6,003 nt of DNA from Ruminococcus flavefaciens (GCA_004554385.1 SFMO01000091.1:1-6003); one strand, 5' to 3'; positions 1 to 5,436 are shown, numbered from the stretch's first letter. The notes: generated by a model not told the origin, from the sequence alone. Made by a program: numbers and translations.

Positions 1-1225
1 CGGCTTCTGACATCGGGAAATTCGGAACTTTCAGTTTGTTTCCGTAGGTTCCGCCACGCTTTAGGTACTCTGCAAGACGTTTATGCGTCCATGAGCGCTG
101 GGCCTCGTCAAATATCGCTACGTGTTCAACCTCACCGTAACCGGATTCCGCCATTTTAACAGCTTGCTCAGGATCAATTTCAAGCACACCATTCTCAACA
201 GGATTTTTGATTTTGGCAAGCATATTGTCACGATAGCGGTGTATCATATTGATGAACTTACCGACTTCACGGCGTGAATCGGTTATTTTTTTACTTTCTT
301 TCCTTGCTTTGCATTTTTCATAATTATCCTTAGCCAGTGCCTCTGTTAAAACAGCAACCAAAGGACCATTACCTGATAAATAAACAGCGCCTTCATCGTC
401 CACAGGCTTATCGTGTCCCTGATACGTCTGCCGAACAGCAACCTCCAGTCCGACAAGTGTTTTTCCTGCGCCTGGCACACCTGTCACAAAACAGATGCTT
501 TTTTCGCCGTTATGCTTGCTTCTTTCTATCACATCCAGTATACATGAGATCGTCGCATCTGTGGAGACCTTATCGGCTTCATGTCTTGTAATGTCCTCAA
601 CAGAATGACTTTTATACAGCGTTCGGGCAGCTTCGATAATAGTCGGTGTTGGTGCATACGGACTTATGATCCAGTTTTCTTCAAGTGGCGGAAGGTTGGG
701 ATATTTTTCTATTACTTTATGTATGAGCTCCTGCAATCCGTTTTCGCCTGCAATCAGGGGATTCAGTACATTTTCGTCATATACGGATTTCTGTATAACA
801 GTGGAGCTCCGTTGATATTTTGATACTATCAGAATGGGTACGATAAGACGGTTTTCACTGAATTTATGAAAATTCGTCAGATCAAGAGCATAGTCAAGAA
901 CCTGATCTACATCAGCTTCTGCCAGTGTATCTTTATTACCTGTTTTGAACTCTATACAGAAAATAATACCTTTCAGGAGCAGAACCACATCAATTCGTTT
1001 ACCAAGTCGAGGTATATCGTATTCAAATATGATCTTTCCGCTTTCGTTCTGATATGGTAGTAGAACGTTCTTCAATAATGCTATTTCACTTTTCCATGCC
1101 TCTATCTGAGTGCTCTGCACAGAGCCGTGATAGCCATCACAAAGAATACCAAGTATCGATTGTTCAGAATCAGACAAAAATGCTGAAAAACGATTATGAT
1201 ACAAGCAGCGGGTGCTTTTACTCAT
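1..1225 (-). CDS. DUF2075 / Schlafen-group-3 helicase-domain protein with N-terminal nuclease-like domain (partial)
   Basis: The first 408 residues are in the window and the C-terminus lies beyond base 1. The ATG at 1225-1223 is chosen because AGGAGGG (1237-1231) sits 5 nt upstream. Residues 70-95 carry a PD-(D/E)xK-like signature: D79 in GKRIDVVL, then E92-F-K94 in the strand CIEFKTG. Residues 249-256 are a Walker A motif, GVPGAGKT, and residues 370-376 a Walker B motif, AIFDEAQ, as in superfamily 1-like P-loop helicases. This order matches the COG3410/DUF2075 family, whose helicase domain Pfam relates to Schlafen group 3; those proteins usually exceed 600 residues. The likely role is ATP-driven action on nucleic acid coupled to cleavage, in the cytoplasm. 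The substrate is unknown and a defence role is inference. It has its own promoter and lies downstream of, and co-directional with, the zinc-ribbon gene. Confidence 0.85.
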   Translation of the reverse strand, partial: MSKSTRCLYHNRFSAFLSDSEQSILGILCDGYHGSVQSTQIEAWKSEIALLKNVLLPYQNESGKIIFEYDIPRLGKRIDVVLLLKGIIFCIEFKTGNKDTLAEADVDQVLDYALDLTNFHKFSENRLIVPILIVSKYQRSSTVIQKSVYDENVLNPLIAGENGLQELIHKVIEKYPNLPPLEENWIISPYAPTPTIIEAARTLYKSHSVEDITRHEADKVSTDATISCILDVIERSKHNGEKSICFVTGVPGAGKTLVGLEVAVRQTYQGHDKPVDDEGAVYLSGNGPLVAVLTEALAKDNYEKCKARKESKKITDSRREVGKFINMIHRYRDNMLAKIKNPVENGVLEIDPEQAVKMAESGYGEVEHVAIFDEAQRSWTHKRLAEYLKRGGTYGNKLKVPNFPMSEA

Positions 1226-1264
1226 GATATCCCTCCTGTCCTATAAGGTGAAAATTCATATATA

Positions 1265-1293
1265 ATTATACCACATTTAGACGAATTATTCAA
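1265..1293 (-). promoter_or_regulatory. Sigma-A promoter of the DUF2075 gene
   Basis: Read on the minus strand, TTGAAT (1293-1288) and TATAAT (1270-1265) are separated by 17 bp. TGG directly before the -10 adds an extended -10 TGn element. Transcription would begin near 1258, about 33 nt before the ATG at 1225. The gene can therefore be expressed independently of the zinc-ribbon gene upstream. A 5-bp hairpin, ATAGA-TTT-TCTAT (1293-1305), touches the -35 box but has no T-run, so it is not called a terminator. Confidence 0.7.
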
Positions 1294-1340
1294 TAGATTT
1301 TCTATAAATATTGACGGCTGATGCTAAAAATCATAGTCGA

Positions 1341-2381
1341 TTAATTAGTAAAACCAACCAATGATTTCAACCTCGACTCCGCCTCAGCTTCCAAAGCATA
1401 CACAAAGCTCATAACGTCCTGCTTCATCTTCTCATAGAAAGCACTCAGCTCTTCATCAGGCAGGCGGTTCTCGGCTTCATACTCATCGAGCTTATCCTGC
1501 ATCTGCTTTGTGAACACCTTACGCTGTTGGTCATACTTCTCCACAAGTGCAGGATCATCAAGCACCTCAGCAGACAGTTTTGTTTTCTGCTGACCGATAT
1601 AGTTACTGAGCCTTGTGCTATATACCTTATAAGTGCCGTTCTCTCTTTTGCGCCTTTTGGCATTCTTGACTTCACGCTGATAGGTTGCCTGACAGCTCTC
1701 TGATTCACAGGCGACAGCATTTTTCTTTCCGAGGAATGCCTTGCCGCAATACTTACACTTGCAAACATATAGCTTCAACTTATGAATCGCAAAACTGAAA
1801 TCATAGAAGAAGTTCACAAGGGCTGTATCGGCTACGGTGAAAACATCATTACGGTCATTTCCTCGTATGATTATCTTATCAAAACTTAGCCGAAACGCTT
1901 TCATATCGCTTTCGGAGTTGAAATCAAAATTCCAGTCATCACGCATAACCTCACGGATATGGTTGAAAACATCATTCACATACTCGGTGGACTTCTTCAA
2001 GGCACGGGTATTGAAGAAAGCTCCTGCCTTGTCAATGTCTGCTCTCGCTTCGGTGAACACATCACGGAGCGTGTCGGAGTAGTAACGTGTAAAGAAATTG
2101 AAGCTGTTCAGACGGTTATCGTCAAACCGTTCCAATATCTCACGGAATACAGCACCCCTGCCGTTGATAGCACCAATAAGCTCATCGGTGAGCTGCTCAT
2201 AGTCAAGGAAGTTGTTCCTGAACTCCGTTATGTCTCTGAATACATCATCAAAGCTGATAACACTGTATGCGTCCTCGGAGATTTTTCCCCATACTTTTTC
2301 ATTGTCCTCTGTGACTACAAATATCACGCTTTTAGCCTGCTCGTCGATGCAATAGAGCAGGATTTTTTTATCTTTGCCCAT
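1341..2381 (-). CDS. Zinc-ribbon protein of unknown function, DUF6076-like
   Basis: The protein has 346 residues and reads from ATG 2381-2379 to TAA 1343-1341. The frame is open 30 codons further upstream, but AAGGAG lies 7-8 nt before this ATG and the longer version would begin inside the promoter region, so the shorter start is preferred. Residues 1-200 are mixed and rich in aromatic and acidic residues, with no motif I recognise. Residues 207-230 form a zinc-ribbon-like cluster: C209-x2-C212 (KYCGKAF), then C225-x4-C230, with an extra C207. A basic stretch, KNAKRRKRENG, follows at 239-249, and the C-terminal third is charged and probably helical. The resemblance to Clostridia proteins labelled DUF6076 is from memory and tentative. 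Zinc ribbon plus basic stretch suggests nucleic-acid binding. Repeated half-sites flank its promoter, so autoregulation is possible, but nothing here proves it. Confidence 0.8.
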   Translation of the reverse strand: MGKDKKILLYCIDEQAKSVIFVVTEDNEKVWGKISEDAYSVISFDDVFRDITEFRNNFLDYEQLTDELIGAINGRGAVFREILERFDDNRLNSFNFFTRYYSDTLRDVFTEARADIDKAGAFFNTRALKKSTEYVNDVFNHIREVMRDDWNFDFNSESDMKAFRLSFDKIIIRGNDRNDVFTVADTALVNFFYDFSFAIHKLKLYVCKCKYCGKAFLGKKNAVACESESCQATYQREVKNAKRRKRENGTYKVYSTRLSNYIGQQKTKLSAEVLDDPALVEKYDQQRKVFTKQMQDKLDEYEAENRLPDEELSAFYEKMKQDVMSFVYALEAEAESRLKSLVGFTN

Positions 2382-2397
2382 ATTACGCTCCTTTTCT

Positions 2398-2423
2398 ATA
2401 ACGTTCAAGATAGAATACGTTAT
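2398..2423. repeat. 26-bp inverted-repeat element, copy 1 (candidate operator)
   Basis: The element starts ATAACGTTCAA, has a six-base variable middle and ends AATACGTTAT, so ATAACG and CGTTAT form outer inverted half-sites. Copy 2 has the same length and layout and shares the first 11 bases. Copy 1 overlaps the expected transcription start and leader of the zinc-ribbon gene, where a bound protein would block initiation or clearance. The binding protein is unknown. Confidence 0.6.
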
Positions 2424-2427
2424 GATA

Positions 2428-2456
2428 ATTATAGCACTACAACCCGAAAAAGTCAA
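2428..2456 (-). promoter_or_regulatory. Sigma-A promoter of the zinc-ribbon gene
   Basis: On the minus strand, TTGACT (2456-2451) and a perfect TATAAT (2433-2428) are 17 bp apart, with an extended -10 TGC just before the -10. The expected start point is near 2421, about 40 nt before the ATG at 2381. One 26-bp inverted-repeat element begins 5 bp upstream of the -35 (2461-2486). The other covers the expected start point and leader (2398-2423). This is the geometry of a promoter repressed from two operators. Confidence 0.75.
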
Positions 2457-2460
2457 GATA

Positions 2461-2486
2461 ATAACGTTCAAATCATGATATGTTAT
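2461..2486. repeat. 26-bp inverted-repeat element, copy 2 (candidate operator)
   Basis: The element starts ATAACGTTCAA and ends GATATGTTAT. Its outer half-sites are ATAACG and TGTTAT. It begins exactly 63 bp after copy 1, which is six turns of B-DNA, and lies just upstream of the -35 box of the zinc-ribbon gene. Its right half-site runs into the 10-bp palindrome TGTTATAACA (2481-2490). Equal spacing puts both copies on one face of the helix, which suits cooperative binding or a small loop around the promoter. Confidence 0.6.
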
Positions 2487-2502
2487 AACAAAAACGAGAT
2501 AA

Positions 2503-2559
2503 TTAACGTGATTTATGCGAATTATAACGTGATGTTATAGATTTACTAAGTGCCGTTAT
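2503..2559. repeat. Nested dyad of four half-sites centred at 2531
   Basis: The half-sites are TTAACG (2503-2508), ATAACG (2524-2529), TGTTAT (2533-2538) and CGTTAT (2554-2559). The two forward sites are 21 bp apart, the two reverse sites are 21 bp apart, and both pairs share the centre 2531. The inner pair forms the palindrome TATAAC-GTGAT-GTTATA (2523-2539). TAACGTGAT occurs as a direct repeat at 2504 and 2525. With the 26-bp elements this makes eight related half-sites in 162 bp between two divergent genes. Confidence 0.6.
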
Positions 2560-2561
2560 GG

Positions 2562-2567
2562 TAAAAT
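2562..2567 (+). promoter_or_regulatory. Weak candidate -10 box of a rightward promoter
   Basis: TAAAAT is preceded by TGG, giving an extended -10 element directed towards the DUF3987 gene. No good -35 hexamer lies 17-18 bp upstream; the nearest match is three of six bases. The rightmost half-site of the dyad (2554-2559) ends 2 bp before it, so the same regulator could control both directions. Starting here, a transcript would begin at or near the inverted repeat 2573-2597. Confidence 0.25.
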
Positions 2568-2572
2568 TGGAT

Positions 2573-2597
2573 TGTCAGGAGAGAACGATACCTGACA
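2573..2597. repeat. 7-bp perfect inverted repeat in the leader of the DUF3987 gene
   Basis: TGTCAGG (2573-2579) and CCTGACA (2591-2597) are separated by 11 nt. It may be an operator for a dimeric regulator or a 5'-leader hairpin. No T-run follows, so it is not a terminator. Its sequence is unrelated to the ATAACG half-sites, which suggests a second regulator or an RNA role. Confidence 0.45.
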
Positions 2598-2630
2598 GCG
2601 GAGCAGCATAGCCTATGTTGACCGCCACGA

Positions 2631-2648
2631 ATATAAAGCGCTTTATAT
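2631..2648. repeat. Perfect 18-bp palindrome upstream of the DUF3987 gene
   Basis: ATATAAAGCGCTTTATAT is fully self-complementary and has no spacer. It ends 28 bp before the start codon at 2677 and overlaps a TATAAT hexamer at 2646-2651. TTGACC occurs at 2618-2623, but the gap to that hexamer is 22 bp, too long for a standard promoter. A dimeric regulator site over the promoter or ribosome-loading region is the simplest reading. Confidence 0.45.
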
Positions 2649-2676
2649 AATAATAGAAGAAAGGCGATGATCTATA

Positions 2677-3681
2677 TTGTCTAACGACCAGTGGGCGCAG
2701 CCCACACCCCTCCGTCCCGACGGGACAAACCTCCTGCCGTTTCCTGTGAACGCCCTCCCACCTATTATAAGCGACATGGCGCAGGCGATAGCGACAACCA
2801 CATCAACAGACGTTGCAATGGCAGGCACTTCAATCTTATCAGCTGTGAGCTACTGCTTCTCAGGCGTTTACCGTATGTCGGCAAAGCGTGACCATACGGA
2901 GCCGCTTGTGCTTGACACACTGACGATAGCTGAGCCCAGCTTCAAGAAGTCACCTGTTATGTCACTGATAAAGCGTCCGTACATTCAGTTCGCCCACGAC
3001 TGGAACGAGAACAATAAGCAGGACATATTCACTTCTCAGGCGGAACGCAAGCTCTTACAAAGCAAGCTGGAAGCCCTTGAAAAGAAGAAAGACGTCACCG
3101 CTGAGGAGATAGCCAAGCTCCAGACGGAGCTGAGCAACATTCCGCCCAGCAACTTCCGCAGGATATCGGTGGACGATGTGACTCCCGAATCCCTTGTGAA
3201 CCTGCTTGAAGAAAATGGCACACTCCTAATGATCTCGGACGAAGCCGGAATGCTCGGTAATTTCAGCGGACGTTACAGCAACAACGTCCCGAACCTCGAT
3301 TTGCTTCTGAAATCGTGGAACGGTGAGACCTACATCAGCGACAGAGCGACCAGGGCGAGCATTGTGTTGAAAAAGCCTTACATGAGCATCTGCCTTGCCT
3401 GTCAGCCTTATGTCTTTGACAGAATGATAAACGATTCTGTGTTCCGTGGCAGCGGTCTGATAGCGAGGTTCATGTATTGGTTCCCCGTAAGCAATATCGG
3501 CTCACGCAAGTACGATACGCAGGCTGTTCCTGAACAGGTCGCTGAGAATTACAAGAACCTTGTGTACAAAAGAGATAGAATATCTGCTCGAAACTCTCGA
3601 TGTCGAGGAGGAGCCGCCGTTCTGATTCTTATGATATCGGAGCGAGTATTTTTACAAAATCCGAGCAGAGATTTTTGCTGA
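2677..3681 (+). CDS. DUF3987-type P-loop protein, C-terminus lost by frameshift
   Basis: The frame encodes 334 residues. An in-frame TGA at 2668 rules out an upstream start, so TTG 2677 is used; GAAAGG lies about 12 nt before it, which is distant. Residues 20-300 follow the DUF3987 pattern: FPVNALPPII (22-31), a degenerate Walker A-like EPSFKKS (86-92), a charged helical insert (112-155), a Walker B-like LLMISDEAG (183-191) and an arginine-finger-like GSGLIARFMYW (258-268). DUF3987 proteins are associated with primases and replication genes of phages and plasmids. After K298 (AAA 3568-3570) the family-like reading moves to the +1 frame, EIEYLLETLDVEEEPP, and stops at 3623. The last 36 residues of the listed frame are Arg/Ser-rich and look non-native. 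I infer a decayed replication ATPase whose core may still be translated. Confidence 0.75.
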   Translation: MSNDQWAQPTPLRPDGTNLLPFPVNALPPIISDMAQAIATTTSTDVAMAGTSILSAVSYCFSGVYRMSAKRDHTEPLVLDTLTIAEPSFKKSPVMSLIKRPYIQFAHDWNENNKQDIFTSQAERKLLQSKLEALEKKKDVTAEEIAKLQTELSNIPPSNFRRISVDDVTPESLVNLLEENGTLLMISDEAGMLGNFSGRYSNNVPNLDLLLKSWNGETYISDRATRASIVLKKPYMSICLACQPYVFDRMINDSVFRGSGLIARFMYWFPVSNIGSRKYDTQAVPEQVAENYKNLVYKRDRISARNSRCRGGAAVLILMISERVFLQNPSRDFC

Positions 3682-3753
3682 AAAATATCATTTTCGATAC
3701 GATGTTTTTGAAAAAATGTAATGCGGATTTTTGAATAAATGCGCCCACATTTT

Positions 3754-3980
3754 CGGCTGTGACCTCAGCCGTTCAGCCTCGCAGAGCCACATTAGCATTT
3801 TTGATAGTCCGAGTAGGCTGTCAAAAGTGCTATGGGGTTACTGGCGGCGCACCGCAAGTAAATCCGGCTCTCCGAGCCGTTTGGTTTGCCGATATCCTTA
3901 TCGTTGCAAGCCAATTTGCCCGTCAGGGCTTTGCATAGCACATAGCTGAGTCTTGTGCGAGCAATCCTCCTCATCAGAGG
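3754..3980 (+). ncRNA. Candidate structured RNA or structured oriT DNA: chain of hairpins upstream of the relaxase
   Basis: Pairings found by eye, in order: CGGCTG/CAGCCG (3754-3771); a 15-position stem 3793-3807/3818-3832; TTACT-g-GCGG/CCGC-a-AGTAA (3838-3861); CGGCTC-TCC-GAGCCG (3865-3879); TTGGTTTGC-CGATA/TATCG-tt-GCAAGCCAA (3881-3914); GCCC-GTCA-GGGC (3918-3929); TTGC..GCACA/TGTGC..GCAA (3931-3964); CCTC-ATCA-GAGG (3969-3980). From 3793 onward the linkers are only 1-5 nt. Three T:G appositions (3798:3827, 3805:3820, 3885:3910) are wobble pairs on the plus strand but A:C mismatches on the minus strand, which favours a plus-strand RNA. I match it to no known RNA family. The alternative is relaxase-recognised single-stranded oriT DNA. 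Confidence 0.45.
3793..3832. other. Long imperfect inverted repeat, candidate oriT recognition site
   Basis: The left arm TAGCATTTTTGATAG (3793-3807) and right arm CTGTCAAAAGTGCTA (3818-3832) are complementary at 13 of 15 positions around a 10-nt loop. MobV relaxases such as MobM of pMV158 nick next to an inverted repeat a short distance upstream of the mob gene, and this arm pair ends 180 bp before the MobV start. I do not see the pMV158-type nic core TAGTGTG/TTA, so the assignment rests on structure and position only. Confidence 0.35.
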
Positions 3981-4012
3981 GTACAACTATAATTATAAAG
4001 GAGATTATTAAC

Positions 4013-5305
4013 ATGATCACAAAAACTATTTCGATGTGTCAGGGAAAAGGCAGCCTGTCGCACAACAACAGAGAGTTCACTGCCAAGAACATCGACCCGT
4101 CCAGAACTTCGGATAACATCGTGTTCATTCAGCAGGATCTGGGTGATGCTTACCACCAGCTTTTTGATGAAGCGGTAGCGAGATACAACGCTCATCAGAA
4201 AAGAAAGGATCGCATGATCGACGACTACTTCCTTCACCTGTTCAACCGTGAGCCGAGCAAGAGCGTTATCACCGGAGCGAACAAGCAGAAGAGCTTCTAT
4301 GAAGACTTGGTGCAGATCGGCACGAAGGACGATACAGGTGTCGGCACTCCAGATGCGGAAGTTGCTGTCGCTTGCTTGAAAGAATACATGGAGGGTTTCC
4401 AGAAAAGAAATCCGAATCTCTATGTGTTCAATGCGGTCATGCACCTCGATGAGGCAACGCCTCATCTGCACATCAACTACATTCCTGTCGGTCACTATGA
4501 CAGAGGTCTTGATACCAGGAACGCTATGGCGAAAGCTCTTGAGGAAATGAACTTCGGTCTTGATGCAAAAGCGATCAACCGTTGGAGGCTAAAGGAGTGG
4601 GCTGTACTCAGTAATATTTGTGCTGAACACGGTATTGATATCAGCGAACCGCAAAAGTCCAGAGGTTACAGCTACACGGTCGAGGAGTACGGCAAGCATC
4701 AGGATGAGATAAAAGCTCTCAATGCTGAAATGGCTCAGGTCGAAAGTGAGCTTGCTGAGAAGCAGGCAAAGCGTGAAGATCTTGATCAGCAGATCGAGCA
4801 GAAGACAGCTCAGGTCAAGGCGATACTCAACTACATTCCCGACTATGAAAAGGAGTTCAAGATCGAGGATGAGTGTGATCAGCTTCGCAGAGAGCTTATC
4901 GGTCTGCTTGACGGTAAGTTGTCTATCATGAAGCACAAGGATGCTATCATCGCCAAAGTGCAGAGGCTCTGCAAACTTGTCAAGAAGGTCAATGATAACG
5001 CTTACAAGTCCGGTAATACGATCTACTCTCTCCATGAAAAGCTCGATGCTGCGATGAAAGAGTATGATGATGCGTGTCAGCGCTGGAAATGTGCAGCAGA
5101 AGAACGCACGGAGCTTCGCCGTGATAATGCTGAACTGTCAGCTGAGGTCGATGACCTGACAGAATTTGTGAGCCTGCTGAAACGCTTGGAGCCGCAGAAA
5201 TACGCTGAGGTCAAGCAGGCACAGGCGTATGTTCACAGTCAGCGTGAACAGGAAGTACAGCAGCAGTCCGCCACCAGAAAAAAGAAATCGTGGGGATTGG
5301 AATAA
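4013..5305 (+). CDS. MobV-family relaxase (Mob/Pre plasmid recombination protein)
   Basis: The protein has 430 residues. ATG 4013 is chosen because AAAGGAG (3997-4003) lies 9 nt upstream; the frame extends to a TTG at 3953, but that stretch lies in the hairpin region. It nicks oriT on one strand and pilots it during mobilization by a helper conjugation system. Motif I is SHNNR (16-20), with H17 equivalent to the catalytic H22 of pMV158 MobM, followed by the family-typical NIDPSRTSDN (26-35). The metal-binding motif is HLDEATPHLH (144-153), matching HxDExxPHxH. Residues 1-200 form the relaxase domain. Residues 225-275 and 340-390 are charged, heptad-like and probably coiled coil, as usual for dimerising MobV C-termini. 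The length and both motifs look intact. It sits between a hairpin-rich oriT-like region and an integrase gene, the layout of an integrative mobilizable element. Confidence 0.92.
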   Translation: MITKTISMCQGKGSLSHNNREFTAKNIDPSRTSDNIVFIQQDLGDAYHQLFDEAVARYNAHQKRKDRMIDDYFLHLFNREPSKSVITGANKQKSFYEDLVQIGTKDDTGVGTPDAEVAVACLKEYMEGFQKRNPNLYVFNAVMHLDEATPHLHINYIPVGHYDRGLDTRNAMAKALEEMNFGLDAKAINRWRLKEWAVLSNICAEHGIDISEPQKSRGYSYTVEEYGKHQDEIKALNAEMAQVESELAEKQAKREDLDQQIEQKTAQVKAILNYIPDYEKEFKIEDECDQLRRELIGLLDGKLSIMKHKDAIIAKVQRLCKLVKKVNDNAYKSGNTIYSLHEKLDAAMKEYDDACQRWKCAAEERTELRRDNAELSAEVDDLTEFVSLLKRLEPQKYAEVKQAQAYVHSQREQEVQQQSATRKKKSWGLE

Positions 5306-5354
5306 CGCAAGATAGAACAAGAGAAATAATTTATGACATACCCTGAAAAGATAC

Positions 5355-5369
5355 GTCAAATCTCTTGAC
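5355..5369. promoter_or_regulatory. Small palindrome over the -35 box (candidate operator)
   Basis: GTCAA (5355-5359) and TTGAC (5365-5369) are inverted around ATCTC. The right half is the -35 hexamer of the integrase promoter, so a dimeric repressor bound here would exclude RNA polymerase. Five-base arms are short and could arise by chance. Confidence 0.3.
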
Positions 5370-5393
5370 AAGCCCGAAATATTGCGCTACAAT
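5365..5393 (+). promoter_or_regulatory. Sigma-A promoter of the integrase gene
   Basis: TTGACA (5365-5370) and TACAAT (5388-5393) are exactly 17 bp apart. The start point is expected near 5400, giving a leader of about 37 nt before ATG 5437. It lies wholly inside the 12-bp inverted repeat and 60 bp past the relaxase stop codon, so the integrase has its own transcription unit. Confidence 0.75.
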
Positions 5394-5436
5394 CATAGAT
5401 GTACAAGGGTATGTCATAGATCTTAGGAGGTAATCT

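Larger units (their letters stand above)
3682..4012. other. 331-bp region without a convincing gene, rich in inverted repeats
   Basis: The first 70 bp are AT-rich with short A/T palindromes such as ATTTTT-GCTG-AAAAAT (3671-3686). From 3754 to 3980 the DNA is a chain of hairpins, described separately. A plus-strand reading frame of 72 codons (3731-3949) is Cys/Ser/Arg-rich, has no ribosome site and is not called. The region ends with the ribosome site of the relaxase gene. A possible weak promoter, TCGATA-17-TGTAAT (3694-3722), could transcribe the hairpin chain. Confidence 0.6.
5332..5418. repeat. Perfect 12-bp inverted repeat bracketing the integrase promoter
   Basis: TATGACATACCC (5332-5343) and GGGTATGTCATA (5407-5418) are exact reverse complements, separated by 63 bp that contain the complete promoter. 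The right arm ends 6 bp before AGGAGG of the integrase gene. The predicted transcript starts near 5400 and contains only the right arm, so this is not a terminator. It could be paired operators, recombinase binding sites, or the ends of an invertible promoter segment. Confidence 0.6.

Noticed and set aside
337..1060. Three short plus-strand reading frames (337-591, 581-823, 866-1060)
   Set aside because: They are antisense to the DUF2075 gene, overlap one another, lack ribosome sites and have no recognisable motifs, whereas the minus strand has clear Walker motifs throughout.
1293..1305. ATAGA-TTT-TCTAT hairpin as terminator of the zinc-ribbon gene
   Set aside because: The stem is short and AT-only, no T-run follows on the minus strand, and it overlaps the -35 region of the next promoter.
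2382..2471. Longer start of the zinc-ribbon gene at 2471
   Set aside because: The extra 30 codons would cover the -10 and -35 boxes and a 26-bp element, while the ATG at 2381 has its own ribosome site.
1959..2540. 193-residue plus-strand frame opposite the zinc-ribbon gene
   Set aside because: It is antisense to a gene with a good promoter, ribosome site and cysteine cluster, and it runs on through the operator array; its composition is not protein-like.
3865..3914. Minus-strand hairpins with GGA-type loops as CsrA-binding sites
   Set aside because: The T:G positions fit a plus-strand RNA, not a minus-strand one, there is no sign of leftward transcription here, and only two loops fit.
3731..3949. 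72-codon plus-strand frame in the gap before the relaxase
   Set aside because: It has no ribosome site, a Cys/Ser/Arg/Trp-rich composition, and lies over the hairpin chain, which explains the sequence better.
3988..3993. TATAAT hexamer just before the relaxase ribosome site
   Set aside because: No acceptable -35 lies 16-18 bp upstream and a start point would fall in or after the ribosome site, so it is probably chance in an AT-rich leader.
3953..4012. Relaxase start at TTG 3953
   Set aside because: It would add 20 residues before MITKTISMCQ, where MobV proteins begin, and it lies in a hairpin; ATG 4013 has AAAGGAG in the right place.
3974..5035. Minus-strand frames opposite the relaxase (3974-4495 and 4589-5035)
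   Set aside because: They are shadows of the relaxase reading frame: hydrophobic Leu/Val/Ile-rich translations with no start signals.
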